A DNA stretch of 64,000 bases from NCBI GenBank assembly GCA_023436885.1, contig JAEZHI010000004.1:186001-250000 (forward strand), written 5' to 3'. The number at the start of each line of letters is the position of its first letter. Within the stretch, counting starts at the first letter, position 1. Below the pieces are notes generated by a model. The model did not search any database, was not told where the DNA came from, and saw only the letters and a list, made by a program, of their open reading frames with translations. Of the stretch, positions 9,241-18,440 are shown one piece after another. The position numbers were made by a program, and so were the translations under genes. The stretch comes from Pseudomonadota bacterium. Lineage in GTDB: Bacteria; Pseudomonadota; Alphaproteobacteria; Rhizobiales; Pleomorphomonadaceae.

Positions 9241-9757
9241 TAGTTCTTTGCTTACCTCGCAACCGGCAGTCGTTAACAATGCTTCGTTTTGGTGAGCTTT
9301 GGTCACGCATTCGAAGAAATTTGGGTCGTACGAAATCGGCGCTTATCGTTTCCGGTCACCAAAAAATCGCACATTAGTCCGCCTGTTATCAAGTTTCGGC
9401 CTGACAACCAAGTTAAAACAGTTTCATCTGCTGGATTCCCACGAAAAATAGCAGAAAAGGCGTCGACTTCGACCAAGGGAGAATGCATAGGCTTTGCAAT
9501 TTTATAACATCCTCGGCGCGAGACCGTCCTTCGAAACTCGCGCGAAATGATCATTTGCCAAACATCGTTATCAATCTTGGTATGCTAATCCGCTTGCTTT
9601 TCGAGAAGCCGCCGCATATCTACACCGTGAGTTCGGCAGCTCTGTTTCGCGCGTCGCGCGGGTGGGCAGCTGAAAGCGAGATCGCTCTCTCTAGGCGCTT
9701 GCCGGACGGGACACCGTTCGCGCAGGCGAAATTTGTTTCTGAAGCTGGAGTTGGACT
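9241..9757. other. Intergenic region between NYN gene and rpoZ
   Basis: About 515 bases without a plausible coding frame on either strand. It separates two divergent genes, so it should hold both promoters. It is more A/T-rich than its surroundings, with a TATGCTAAT-like -10 element near 9580 facing rpoZ. I found no structured RNA, repeat or mobile-element remnant, though an unrecognised small RNA could hide here. Confidence 0.5.
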
Positions 9758-10141
9758 ATGGCACGCGTCACAGTCGAGGACTGCATCGACAAGGTAGACA
9801 ACCGCTTCGAACTGGTGCTGTTGGCCAGCCATCGCGCCCGTATGATCTCTTCCGGTTCGCCGCTGACCGTCGATCGCGACAATGACAAGAATCCGGTCGT
9901 AGCCCTGCGCGAAGTGGCCGAGTCGTCAATCTCTCCGCAAGACCTCAAGGAAGATCTGATCCACTCGTTGCAGAAGTACGTAGAAGTGGATGAGCCTGAA
10001 CAGGAGCCTGTCGCCGGCCTGATTGGTGGCCCGGGTGAAAGCGGGGACGATGACGAGATCGTCTTCGATCAGATGTCCGAAGAGGATCTGCTTCGCGGTC
10101 TTGAAAGCATGGTTCCGCCTGAGAAGGTCGAAGAAATTTGA
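9758..10141 (+). CDS. rpoZ: RNA polymerase omega subunit
   Basis: Small subunit that helps assemble RNA polymerase and, with beta', forms a ppGpp site. The 127-residue protein begins MARVTVEDCIDKVDNRFEL, the diagnostic RpoZ N-terminus, followed by LVLLASHRARMISSG and KNPVVALREVAE. The C-terminal half is acidic, as is usual in Alphaproteobacteria. GGAG precedes ATG 9758. It lies just ahead of rsh, the ppGpp synthetase/hydrolase gene, a common pairing, but is separated from it by a strong terminator. Confidence 0.96.
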   Translation: MARVTVEDCIDKVDNRFELVLLASHRARMISSGSPLTVDRDNDKNPVVALREVAESSISPQDLKEDLIHSLQKYVEVDEPEQEPVAGLIGGPGESGDDDEIVFDQMSEEDLLRGLESMVPPEKVEEI

Positions 10142-10167
10142 TTTTCCGGATTCGGTAGGAATATGGG

Positions 10168-10197
10168 CGGGCGGACCGATTTCGGTCCGCCCGTTTT
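10168..10197 (+). terminator. Rho-independent terminator of rpoZ
   Basis: A perfect 12-base-pair inverted repeat, CGGGCGGACCGA (10168-10179) and TCGGTCCGCCCG (10182-10193), is followed by TTTT at 10194-10197. It begins 27 bases after the rpoZ stop codon. It implies that rsh has its own promoter between here and 10354. Confidence 0.9.
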
Positions 10198-10353
10198 CAT
10201 TTGGCGGCAACGGACCGAAAACGCTTATTAAGCTTTTCGTCCGCCGCACGTAGGAATGAGCTACTTTCTGATTTGGTGTTGTTATAGCGTGATTTTAGGT
10301 GTCGGTTTGGTCGCGGATTCGCGATGCCCGCACGGAAGGAGTGATCGTCCCCG

Positions 10354-12564
10354 ATGATGCGGCAGTATGAACTCGTCGAACGGGTGCAACGCTATAACCC
10401 CAACTGCGACGAGGGGCTGCTGAATCGTGCCTATGTCTATGCAATGCAGAAGCATGGCACGCAAAAGCGCGACTCGGGAGATCCATACTTCTCTCATCCG
10501 CTGGAAGTCGCGGCCATTCTTACCGATCTCAAGGTCGATGATGCCACCATCGTCATCGCGCTGTTGCATGACACGATTGAAGATACCGACGCAACTCGCC
10601 AGGAAATCGATCAGCTTTTCGGTGTCGAGATTGGCCAACTGGTCGAGGGGCTGACCAAGCTTCAGAAGCTTGACCTGGTATCAAAGCGGACCGCCCAGGC
10701 TGAAAACCTCAGGAAGCTGCTGCTTGCCATTGCCGAGGACTTGCGGGTCCTTTTGGTGAAGCTCGCTGATCGTCTTCACAACATGCGGACACTGCATTTC
10801 GCGCCGGAAAGCAAGCGTGGTCGCATCGCTGAGGAGACGATGGAAATCTATGCGCCGCTCGCCGGTCGCATGGGCATGCAGGATATGCGCGATGAGCTGG
10901 AAGACATCGCGTTCAAGACGCTTCATCCCGACGCCTTTAGCGCCATCCAGGCCCGTCTGGACGAAATGGAGGCGCTACAGAAGGATCTTATCGCAGACAT
11001 TGAAAAGGAGCTTCGCGAGAACCTCGAAGCGCGCGGCATCGTCGCAACCGTCAAGGGACGGCGTAAGCAACCCTATTCGATCTTCCGCAAGATGATCGAC
11101 AAGCAGCTCGGCTTCGAGCAGCTCAGCGATATCTACGGGTTCCGCGTGCTCGTTGATGACGTCGATACTTGCTATCGGGCTCTCGGCGTCGTTCATCAGC
11201 TTTGGCGCACCGTGCCGGGCCGTTTCAAGGACTATATCTCCACCCCGAAGCCGAACGGCTACAAGTCTCTGCACACCACCGTGGTCGGTCCTCATCGGCA
11301 GCGCGTAGAGCTGCAGTTCCGTACGCACGGCATGCAGCAGGTCAACGAATACGGTATTGCCGCGCACGCCCTCTACAAGGACAAGATCAGCGAAAACGGG
11401 CATCTGCCGCAGCTTGCTGACGATACGGCTGCCTATGCCTGGCTGCGCCAGACGGTCGAGGCCCTGTCGGAGGGGGCCAGTCCCGAAGAGTTCCTCGAAA
11501 ACACCAAACTGGAGCTTTTCCAGGACCAGGTGTTCTGCTTCACCCCAAAGGGACTGCTGATCGCCTTGCCGCGCGGCGCCACGCCGATCGACTTTGCCTA
11601 TGCCGTTCACACCAACATCGGCAACACCTGTGTCGGCTGCAAGATCAACGGTCGGATCACGCCTTTGGTCACCGAGCTGAAGAACGGCGACGAGGTCGAA
11701 ATCATCCGATCCAAGGCTCAGGTGCCTCCGCCGACCTGGGAGACGATCGCGATCACCGGCAAGGCGCGCGCTGCCATTCGTCGTGCCACGCGCGAGGCCA
11801 CCCGAAAGCAGTTTGCTTCGCTCGGGCGGCAGGTGCTCGAGACAGTCTTCTCGCGCGAAGGGCGCGAGCTCACCGACGCGCTGCTGGAGCAGGCCTTGCC
11901 CCGGCTTTCGCAACCAACCGTGCCAGATCTGTTGGCAGCCGTCGGACGGGCAGAGGTTCCCTCTGCCGATGTGCTGAAGGCGTGTTTCCCAGATTATCGC
12001 GAGGAGCGGGCGGCGCGTCAGACTGCGGCCCAGCGCCAGGAAGGGGGCTGGTTCTCCTTTGCGGCTCAAGCGGGCATCAAGTTCCACGGCGACTCCGACT
12101 CGATCCGCGCTCACGGTCTGCCGATCCGTACGGTTGCCGCCGACCTGCCGGTGCGCTTTGCTCCGGATGGCGGCGCCGTTCCGGGGGACCGCATCGTCGG
12201 TATCGTGGAGCCGGACGTGGGCATCACCATCTACCCGATCCAGTCGCCGGCGCTTGTTGCCTTCGAGGACAAGCCCGATCGCTGGCTCGACGTCCGCTGG
12301 GATATCGACAGCGAAGACCCCATCCGCTTCCCCGCTCGCATTTCCATCCAGTCGTTCAACGAGCCAGGGTCACTGGCGCGCATCGCCAAGGCGATCTCCG
12401 ATAGCGACGGTAACATCGACAATATCGGCATGGCGCGTCGCACACCCGACTTCCATGAGATCGAGGTGGATCTCGAGGTGTGGGACATCAAGCATTTGAC
12501 CCAGATCCTCAACGAGCTGCGCGTGCTTCCCAACGTCAGCAAGGTTGAGCGTGTCAACGGATAG
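10354..12564 (+). CDS. rsh: Bifunctional (p)ppGpp synthetase/hydrolase (Rsh)
   Basis: Makes and degrades the stringent-response alarmones. The 736-residue protein has all Rsh domains in order. The HD hydrolase comes first, with H48 in FSHPLEVAA and the LLHDTIEDT metal motif near 71-79. The synthetase follows, with the RFKD motif typical of bifunctional enzymes and NGYKSLHTTVVGPH, then the TGS domain (FCFTPKGLLIALPRGATPIDFAYAVH), a helical region, and the C-terminal ACT domain (FNEPGSLARIAKAISDSDGN). Both active sites look intact. It is the first gene of a rightward run with acpS, lepB, rnc and era. Confidence 0.96.
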   Translation: MMRQYELVERVQRYNPNCDEGLLNRAYVYAMQKHGTQKRDSGDPYFSHPLEVAAILTDLKVDDATIVIALLHDTIEDTDATRQEIDQLFGVEIGQLVEGLTKLQKLDLVSKRTAQAENLRKLLLAIAEDLRVLLVKLADRLHNMRTLHFAPESKRGRIAEETMEIYAPLAGRMGMQDMRDELEDIAFKTLHPDAFSAIQARLDEMEALQKDLIADIEKELRENLEARGIVATVKGRRKQPYSIFRKMIDKQLGFEQLSDIYGFRVLVDDVDTCYRALGVVHQLWRTVPGRFKDYISTPKPNGYKSLHTTVVGPHRQRVELQFRTHGMQQVNEYGIAAHALYKDKISENGHLPQLADDTAAYAWLRQTVEALSEGASPEEFLENTKLELFQDQVFCFTPKGLLIALPRGATPIDFAYAVHTNIGNTCVGCKINGRITPLVTELKNGDEVEIIRSKAQVPPPTWETIAITGKARAAIRRATREATRKQFASLGRQVLETVFSREGRELTDALLEQALPRLSQPTVPDLLAAVGRAEVPSADVLKACFPDYREERAARQTAAQRQEGGWFSFAAQAGIKFHGDSDSIRAHGLPIRTVAADLPVRFAPDGGAVPGDRIVGIVEPDVGITIYPIQSPALVAFEDKPDRWLDVRWDIDSEDPIRFPARISIQSFNEPGSLARIAKAISDSDGNIDNIGMARRTPDFHEIEVDLEVWDIKHLTQILNELRVLPNVSKVERVNG

Positions 12565-12567
12565 ACT

Positions 12568-12987
12568 ATGATCATTGGCATTGGCTCGGACCTCATCGAT
12601 ATCCGTCGCGTCGAGAAGACTTTGGAACGCTTCGGAGACCGCTTCGTGAAGCGGGTCTTCACAGATATCGAGCGCGAGCGTTCCGACCGGCGGGCCAATC
12701 GCGCCGCTTCTTACGCCAAGCGTTTCGCGGCCAAGGAGGCTTGCTCCAAGGCGCTTGGTACAGGCATCCGCATGGGGGTGAACTGGAGAGAGATGGGCGT
12801 CGTCAATCTCCCGACGGGGCAACCCACCATGAAGCTGCTAGGGTCGGCGGCGGAGCGTCTCGCGTCGCTGACGCCGAACGGGCTTGTCGCGCGCATTGAT
12901 GTTACCATCACAGACGACTATCCGTTGGCGCAGGCTTTTGTCGTCATTTCGGCTTGGCCCGCGGACTGGCCGGGGGCGGCTGGCTGA
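12568..12987 (+). CDS. acpS: Holo-[acyl-carrier-protein] synthase
   Basis: Transfers 4'-phosphopantetheine from CoA to a serine of acyl carrier protein, activating it for fatty acid synthesis. The 139-residue protein has the AcpS signature IGIGSDLIDIRRVEKTLERFG with the metal-binding Asp, and FAAKEACSKALGTG with the catalytic Glu. It begins 3 bases after the rsh stop, so the two are surely co-transcribed. Length is normal for the family. Confidence 0.95.
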   Translation: MIIGIGSDLIDIRRVEKTLERFGDRFVKRVFTDIERERSDRRANRAASYAKRFAAKEACSKALGTGIRMGVNWREMGVVNLPTGQPTMKLLGSAAERLASLTPNGLVARIDVTITDDYPLAQAFVVISAWPADWPGAAG

Positions 12988-13131
12988 GCGGCCACAATTC
13001 GGCTCGCTTTTCGGCTTTTCGTTGCGTCTCTGGTGCCGCTCCGATAAAAGGCGCCGAGATCCGAACTGACACGGATCGGCCACTTGGTCGATAAGGGGTT
13101 CGGGATGAGACTCCGATTGAAGGGCGGCCAC

Positions 13132-13887
13132 ATGTCGGCGACCAAACAGAGCGCGGAATCCAAGGATGGCATCTGGGAGACGATCAAGGTGATCGTCGAA
13201 GCATTACTTCTAGCGCTCGTGGTGCGCACTTTCCTGTTTCAGCCCTTCTCGATTCCATCGGGCTCGATGATGCATACGCTGCTCGTCGGAGACTACCTGT
13301 TCGTCTCGAAATACTCCTACGGCTACAGCAAATATTCCTTCCCGTTCGGCCTTGCGCCCTTCGAAGGTCGCATCTGGGCAAGCGCGCCCAAGGCTGGCGA
13401 CATCGTCGTCTTCAAGCTGCCCGCCGACCATTCGACCGACTACATCAAGCGCGTCATCGGTCTGCCGGGTGACAAGGTCCAGATGAAGGGCGGCGTGCTC
13501 TATCTCAACGGCCAGCCGGTCAAGCGCGAGCACACGGGCGAGTTCGTCGAGAAGGGGCCCTTCGGCAACGACATCAAGGCGCAGATCTGGCGCGAAACGC
13601 TGCCCAACGGTGTCTCTTACGATACGCTTGACATGGGCACGACCGCCGGCGACGACACGCGTGAATTCGAGGTTCCGCCGGGCCACTACTTCATGATGGG
13701 CGACAATCGAGACAACTCCGCTGATAGCCGTATCGACGGCTCCGGCGTCGGCTATGTGCCGTTCGATCATCTCGTCGGCAAGGCGCAAGTCATCTTCTTC
13801 TCCATCGACGAAAGCGCCAAGCCCTGGATGTTCTGGACTTGGCCGTGGACGGTACGCGTCGACCGCATGCTTTCCATGCTGAACTAA
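13132..13887 (+). CDS. lepB: Signal peptidase I
   Basis: Membrane-bound serine protease that removes signal peptides from exported proteins. The protein is 251 residues from ATG 13132. An N-terminal membrane helix (VIVEALLLALVVRTFLF) leads into FQPFSIPSGSMMHTLLVGDY, with the catalytic Ser before MM. The catalytic Lys lies in DYIKRVIGLPGD, and MMGDNRDNSADSR is the conserved substrate-side box. The frame is open upstream to 13084. ATG 13105, behind AAGGGG, is a real alternative, but MSATKQSAESKDGIWE fits family members better. It lies between acpS and rnc, as usual in this order. Confidence 0.93.
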   Translation: MSATKQSAESKDGIWETIKVIVEALLLALVVRTFLFQPFSIPSGSMMHTLLVGDYLFVSKYSYGYSKYSFPFGLAPFEGRIWASAPKAGDIVVFKLPADHSTDYIKRVIGLPGDKVQMKGGVLYLNGQPVKREHTGEFVEKGPFGNDIKAQIWRETLPNGVSYDTLDMGTTAGDDTREFEVPPGHYFMMGDNRDNSADSRIDGSGVGYVPFDHLVGKAQVIFFSIDESAKPWMFWTWPWTVRVDRMLSMLN

Positions 13888-13890
13888 TCC

Positions 13891-14592
13891 ATGAACAATC
13901 ATCAGGCACAGATGCTGGAGGCGCTCGAAGGGCGCCTCCAATACCATTTCAAAGACCGCTCGGGTCTTTTGCGCGCCCTCACTCATCGTAGTGCTGTCCC
14001 CGGCGATCAAGTTGCCCACGAGAGCTACCAGCGACATGAGTTTCTGGGCGATCGTGTTTTGGCGCTGGTGATCGCCGAAATGCTTTTCGAGACATATCCG
14101 CGGGAAGAGGAGGGCGATCTGGCCCGGCGCCTCAACCAATTAGTCCGCCGTGAGACATGCGCCGAAGTTGCCATCGATCTTGATCTCGGCTCGGTCCTGC
14201 GGCTCGGCGTCGGCGAACGCCAATCGGGTGGGCGGCGCAAGGAGGCAATCCTTGGCGACGTCGCGGAAGCCGTGATTGCAGCAATCTATCTCGACGGTGG
14301 CTTTGACGCTGCCAAAGACTTCGTATTGCGCAATTGGAAGCCGCGCATGGAAAGCCTCACGGGGCCATTGCGGGATTCCAAGACACTGCTTCAAGAGTGG
14401 GCGCAGGGACGGGGGCAGGGCCTTCCGAGCTATACCATCATGGAGCGCTCGGGGCCGGATCACGCGCCTACTTTCCGGGTTGCAGTGACCATCGACGGCG
14501 AGAGTGCTGGAGAGGGGCAGGGCAAGTCGAAGCGGGATGCCGAGCAGGCTGCCGCGGCTCAAGCCTTGGCCAATCGGGGTCAAGCTGACTGA
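13891..14592 (+). CDS. rnc: Ribonuclease III
   Basis: Double-strand-specific endoribonuclease that processes rRNA precursors and other duplex RNAs. The 233-residue protein has the catalytic domain signature HEFLGDRVLALVIAEMLF (metal-binding Glu and Asp) and a second acidic site in ILGDVAEAVIAAIYLDGG. A C-terminal dsRNA-binding domain ends GKSKRDAEQAAAAQALAN. The residue before EFLGD is His where Leu is usual; this is unlikely to matter. It starts 3 bases after the lepB stop. Confidence 0.95.
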   Translation: MNNHQAQMLEALEGRLQYHFKDRSGLLRALTHRSAVPGDQVAHESYQRHEFLGDRVLALVIAEMLFETYPREEEGDLARRLNQLVRRETCAEVAIDLDLGSVLRLGVGERQSGGRRKEAILGDVAEAVIAAIYLDGGFDAAKDFVLRNWKPRMESLTGPLRDSKTLLQEWAQGRGQGLPSYTIMERSGPDHAPTFRVAVTIDGESAGEGQGKSKRDAEQAAAAQALANRGQAD

Positions 14593-14754
14593 ACGGCAGC
14601 CGTCCGTCTCGATCTTGCCGCGCGCACGCAGCTGCAATCTTCAAATACATGGCCTCTTTCGTATCAAGCCGACGAACTGGCTTGGACTTTGGCTATTCAG
14701 ATTCAAAGGAATGACATAATCTTGGCCACCCTTCCGCCTTCGGAGAGCGACGCG

Positions 14755-15681
14755 ATGATCGACGAAACCGCTCCATCAGCAGACTTGCCCACGCGTGCTG
14801 GCTTTGTCGCGTTGATTGGTGCGCCCAACGCTGGAAAATCGACCCTGCTCAACTGCCTCGTCGGTGCCAAGGTTTCGATCGTCAGCCATAAGGTCCAGAC
14901 AACGCGCGCCATCATGCGTGGCATTGCCATGCACGGTTCGTCGCAGGTCGTTTTCGTTGATACTCCGGGCATCTTCGCCCCAAAGCGCCGCCTGGATCGC
15001 GCAATGGTAGACACTGCCTGGTCTGGGGCGGCTGATGCGGACGTCGTTTGTCTCCTCGTGGACGCCAAGCGAGGTCTTGCCGAGGAGGTAACGCAGGTCG
15101 TCGAAAAGCTCGGCGAACTCCGCCATCCCAAGGTGCTGATCCTCAACAAGATTGACACTGTGAAGCGCGAAAGCCTATTGGCGCTCGCCGCGGACCTCAA
15201 CGCCCGCGTCGGTTTCGAGGCGACGTTCATGGTTTCGGCGCTGAACGGCTCGGGCACAGACGACCTGCTCGCCCACTTGGCGGCACGAGTGCCTGAGGGG
15301 CCCTGGCTCTATCCGGAGGACCAGCTTTCCGACCTGCCAATGCGAATGTTGGCTGCGGAAATCACCCGCGAGAAGGTGTTCCTTCGTCTTCACGACGAGT
15401 TGCCATATTCCTCGACGGTCGAGACCGAGCAATGGAAAGATCAGAAAGACGGCTCGGCGCGCATCGAGCAGACTATTTTCGTCGAACGTGAGAGCCAGAA
15501 GAAAATCGTGCTAGGCAAGGGCGGGGAGACCGTAAAGGCCATTTCGATCGCCGCCCGCAAAGAGTTGACGGAAATTCTCGAGCGACCCGTTCATCTGTTT
15601 CTTTACGTCAAGGTTCGCGAAAACTGGGCCGACGACCCAGAGCGCTATCGCGAGATGGGGCTTAATTTCCCGAGGCATTGA
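14755..15681 (+). CDS. era: GTPase Era
   Basis: Essential GTPase that binds 16S rRNA and helps assemble the 30S subunit. G-motifs are clear: GAPNAGKSTL (G1), DTPGI (G3), LNKID (G4), SAL (G5). The C-terminal KH domain contains LGKGGETVKAISIAARKEL. The frame opens at 14689, but ATG 14755 (MIDETAPSADLP) has GGAGAG 8 bases upstream and gives 308 residues, the usual size. In many relatives recO follows era. Here a LacI-type regulator follows, after 250 bases. Confidence 0.95.
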   Translation: MIDETAPSADLPTRAGFVALIGAPNAGKSTLLNCLVGAKVSIVSHKVQTTRAIMRGIAMHGSSQVVFVDTPGIFAPKRRLDRAMVDTAWSGAADADVVCLLVDAKRGLAEEVTQVVEKLGELRHPKVLILNKIDTVKRESLLALAADLNARVGFEATFMVSALNGSGTDDLLAHLAARVPEGPWLYPEDQLSDLPMRMLAAEITREKVFLRLHDELPYSSTVETEQWKDQKDGSARIEQTIFVERESQKKIVLGKGGETVKAISIAARKELTEILERPVHLFLYVKVRENWADDPERYREMGLNFPRH

Positions 15682-15688
15682 CCCGAGG

Positions 15689-15719
15689 AGGCGAGGCGGT
15701 CTCATAAATCTCCTCGCCT
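15689..15719 (+). terminator. Possible terminator or hairpin after era
   Basis: AGGCGAGG (15689-15696) and CCTCGCCT (15712-15719) form a perfect 8-base-pair stem with a 15-base loop, just after the era stop. No T-run follows, so it may be an mRNA-end structure and not a classical terminator. Confidence 0.4.
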
Positions 15720-15859
15720 GTCGCTGCCATATTGTTTGCATGACAGTTGTCTTGCCGCTGTCTCGCTAGCGCCCGTTTCCCTCCGTTTTTTTGTCCATGT
15801 AGACAGGGACAAAAGCCGCAACCTATATTTTCTCATCGGCGCAATTTTTGCAAAGCTAT

Positions 15860-15909
15860 TGACATCGGTGTCACAACCTGGTTTCATTTAGGTTGTGACA
15901 TCGATGTCA
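15860..15909. promoter_or_regulatory. Double LacI-type operator
   Basis: Two LacI-family-like palindromes with central CG lie upstream of the regulator gene. TGACATCGATGTCA at 15896-15909 is a perfect 14-base palindrome. TGACATCGGTGTCA at 15860-15873 has one mismatch. Their centres are 36 bases apart. Together they sit in a larger inverted repeat with 19-base arms (15861-15879 and 15890-15908, one mismatch) around a 10-base spacer. The right site ends 23 bases before the start codon. Autoregulation by the downstream LacI protein is the natural reading, possibly with a loop or cooperative binding. Confidence 0.75.
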
Positions 15910-15932
15910 GGCGGCTTTTGGGGGAGGGCTGT

Positions 15933-16958
15933 TTGGTTACGCTGAAGGATGTGGCTCGCGAGGCGGGCGTTTCGCCGAAGACGGTTTCGCGTGTCGTCAA
16001 TGACGATCCTGCGGTCAATGTAAAGACGCGGGAGGCAGTGGCCGAAATCATCAAGCGTATGCATTACGTGCCGGACCATGCGGCCAGGATGATGCGCATG
16101 TCGCATTCCTCCGTCGTCGGCCTGATGACCGACGCTGTAGCAACCACGCCTTACTCGGTCGACATTGTGCGGGGGACGCAGGCTGGCCTCAGAGAACAAT
16201 CCCGCACGATGCTGATTGCCAATACGGACGGGGATCCGGAGCAGGAGCAAGAATACTGGCGCATGTTCCGCGCCCACAAGGTGGCCGGCGTCGTTTACGC
16301 CACCATGTATCATCGGCCGATTGATCTTGGCTTGCCGGATTTCGAACGCGGTATCGTCTTGGCGAATTGCTACTCCGCCCGGCGAAGCCACTGCTCGGTT
16401 GTCCCGGACGACGAGGGGGGAGGCTACACCCAAGCCCGTCATTTGATCGAGCTTGGACATCGCCGCATCGGCATAGTGTCGCTCAGCCCGGTACTCCGCG
16501 CAACTGTCTTGCGCGGGGCTGGCTATCGTACGGCTTTCGCCGAGGGCGGAATCTTCTACGATTCCTCGCTGGACGTTCCGGGATTTATCACTCGCCCGGA
16601 TGGTGGGGAGGATCTTGTCGCCTACGATGCCGCTTTGGCGCTGCTGCGACGCGGTGATCGCCCAACCGCGATCATTTGCGGCAACGATCAGATCGCGGTG
16701 CAGATCTATGCCGCCGCGGCTACGCTTGGTTTGGCGGTGCCTGATGATCTCTCGGTCATGGGCTTCGACGATATGACGGTCATCACGCGCACCCTAAAGC
16801 CGATGCTGACGTCGGTGGCGCTACCCTATTTCGAGATTGGGCGCACTGCAGTGGATATTCTGAGCAGGATCAACGGGGAAACGGACGGCCCCGTTTCACC
16901 TCAGGTCCTGGTGCCATGTCCGTTGGTCGTCCGCCAGTCCTGCAGACAGTTGGTCTAG
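15933..16958 (+). CDS. LacI-family transcriptional regulator
   Basis: Sugar-responsive DNA-binding repressor type, 341 residues. The N-terminal helix-turn-helix VTLKDVAREAGVSPKTVSRVVN and hinge (YVPDHAARMMR) are followed by a periplasmic-binding-protein-like effector domain, with SVVGLMTDAV, CGNDQIAVQIYAAA and DDLSVMGFDD. I take TTG 15933 as start: GGGGGAGGG lies a few bases upstream, and the protein then begins directly at the HTH as the family does. The frame is open back to 15747. The effector is unknown. The only neighbouring sugar gene is rpiA, 550 bases downstream. Confidence 0.88.
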   Translation: MVTLKDVAREAGVSPKTVSRVVNDDPAVNVKTREAVAEIIKRMHYVPDHAARMMRMSHSSVVGLMTDAVATTPYSVDIVRGTQAGLREQSRTMLIANTDGDPEQEQEYWRMFRAHKVAGVVYATMYHRPIDLGLPDFERGIVLANCYSARRSHCSVVPDDEGGGYTQARHLIELGHRRIGIVSLSPVLRATVLRGAGYRTAFAEGGIFYDSSLDVPGFITRPDGGEDLVAYDAALALLRRGDRPTAIICGNDQIAVQIYAAAATLGLAVPDDLSVMGFDDMTVITRTLKPMLTSVALPYFEIGRTAVDILSRINGETDGPVSPQVLVPCPLVVRQSCRQLV

Positions 16959-16982
16959 CGACTTCGCTAAGGGGGCGGTTTA

Positions 16983-17305
16983 TCAGCCCGGCGCGCTACA
17001 GCTCTCGTGGAAGATCGTCTGCACTTTTGTGACCGCTCTTCTGACGTCGGCAGTTACCTGTTCCTGTGCCGCCGGATCGAGTGGGATGCGAGAGGCAACG
17101 TCGTACATACGGCCACGTGCCGCACGCACGTCGGCTACGGCGGCCCTCAACTCGCTGGCACGCGTAACAGGTTCGCTCCGTACCTGTCGGCCAAAGGACG
17201 GCTCAGAATCCTTCGGTAAAGCCGCCGTGAGATTATTCTTTCTGGCAGGGAAGCGTGGATTTGCGCCAGCTCAGCTGGACGTCCACCCTTATCCGATATT
17301 CGCAT
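16983..17305 (-). pseudogene. Small reverse-strand gene, apparently frameshifted
   Basis: Two overlapping reverse frames look coding in succession. Frame A starts at ATG 17305 (MRISDKGGRPAELAQ) and ends in TGA at 17147. Frame B covers the right-hand residues with coding-like composition (AAVADVRAARGRMYDVASR, AAQEQVTADVRRAV) and stops at 16983, but has no good start except TTG 17150, which overlaps the frame A stop. The simplest reading is one gene of about 105 residues with a frameshift between 17305 and about 17240, either real decay or a sequence error. I do not recognise the product. Confidence 0.35.
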
Positions 17306-17509
17306 AATAGATATTATGGAACCTGTATTATAATCACGAGCAGTCAACCCGAGGCCAACTGCATCAATGGGATGCCCAGGCCGAGATAGAAATTTCTGTT
17401 TGAGCGGCGAACGACCTTTACCGCTGGGAACGGCTGCGCAAAGATCATGATGTTGCGCACGCCTTGGGAACCGCCACGACAAGCGCTCATGATTTGAGAG
17501 AGATCGTTG
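17306..17509. other. A/T-rich spacer before rpiA
   Basis: Non-coding. It contains an A/T-rich tract at about 17291-17335 (TATTATAATC-like) that could serve promoters in either direction. With the damaged reverse-strand gene it makes up the 550-base gap between the LacI gene and rpiA. Confidence 0.4.
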
Positions 17510-18229
17510 ATGTCCACTCCGGCCGATCCAGATGCTCACTTCAAGCAACAGGCCGGAGAATACGCGGCCTCACTAGTGCAGTCCGGTATGGTTGTCGGTC
17601 TTGGAACTGGATCGACAGCGATCTTTACGACACGCAAGCTCGCCGCCAGACTTCGCGCTGGTGAGCTCCACGACATCATCGCCATAGCGACCTCGCGCGC
17701 AACTGACGTTGCTGCCCGTGCCCTTGGTATTCCGATGCTGACGGACGATATCCCGCGTGAGATTGATCTCACCATTGATGGCGCCGACGAGGTCGATCCG
17801 GCATTGGATGTGATCAAAGGCGGAGGCGGTGCGCTTCTGCGTGAGAAGATTGTGGCGCAGGCCAGCCGCCGTGAGGTCATTGTCGTGGATGCCGGCAAAC
17901 TGTCACCCCGACTTGGTACCCACTGGCCGCTGCCTGTCGAGGTCCTAGAGTTCGGATGGCGATCACAAGCGCGCTTTCTGGAAAGCATGGGGGCAACTGT
18001 AACGCCGCGGCCCGGCGAAGATGGCATCTTCCATACCGACCAGGGCAACATCATCCTGGATAGTCGTTTCGGTCCTATCGGCGATCTTGCGGGGCTCGCC
18101 AGCGAGCTGGAAGCTCGGGCCGGGCTCGCAGGGCATGGCCTTTTCATCGGCATCGCGTCTGATTTGATCATTGCGGGAAAGGACGGGATACGTCATGTCC
18201 GGCGCGGCGACGAGATAGCCATCGCTTAG
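17510..18229 (+). CDS. rpiA: Ribose-5-phosphate isomerase A
   Basis: Interconverts ribose 5-phosphate and ribulose 5-phosphate in the pentose phosphate pathway. The 239-residue protein has the RpiA landmarks VVGLGTGSTAIFTTRKLA (phosphate loop), LTIDGADEVDPALDVIKGGGGALLREKIVA (catalytic Asp, Glu and Lys) and the C-terminal GIASDLIIAGKDGIR. ATG 17510 follows GAGAGAGA; a TTG at 17507 is also in frame. It is transcribed alone. Confidence 0.95.
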   Translation: MSTPADPDAHFKQQAGEYAASLVQSGMVVGLGTGSTAIFTTRKLAARLRAGELHDIIAIATSRATDVAARALGIPMLTDDIPREIDLTIDGADEVDPALDVIKGGGGALLREKIVAQASRREVIVVDAGKLSPRLGTHWPLPVEVLEFGWRSQARFLESMGATVTPRPGEDGIFHTDQGNIILDSRFGPIGDLAGLASELEARAGLAGHGLFIGIASDLIIAGKDGIRHVRRGDEIAIA

Positions 18230-18440
18230 CGTCTTGTGGTTGATTTCCGCTGCCAATGAAGCGACCGTCCACCGATCTGCCCTTCTCCCGAGACCCGAAA
18301 AATCGCCGGCTGCTTTGGTCGCGAGCTTCTGCGACGCGAAGCAAACTCAAATAACCATATCATAAAAATATTAAATTTCAAGTAGATGAAAGATTTTTCT
18401 AATGCTGAAACTCAAGAGCGGTGATGCCGGAGAACTTTAC

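Noticed and set aside
10975..12114. 379-codon reverse frame inside rsh
   Set aside because: Shadow of rsh, which has complete domains in the forward frame.
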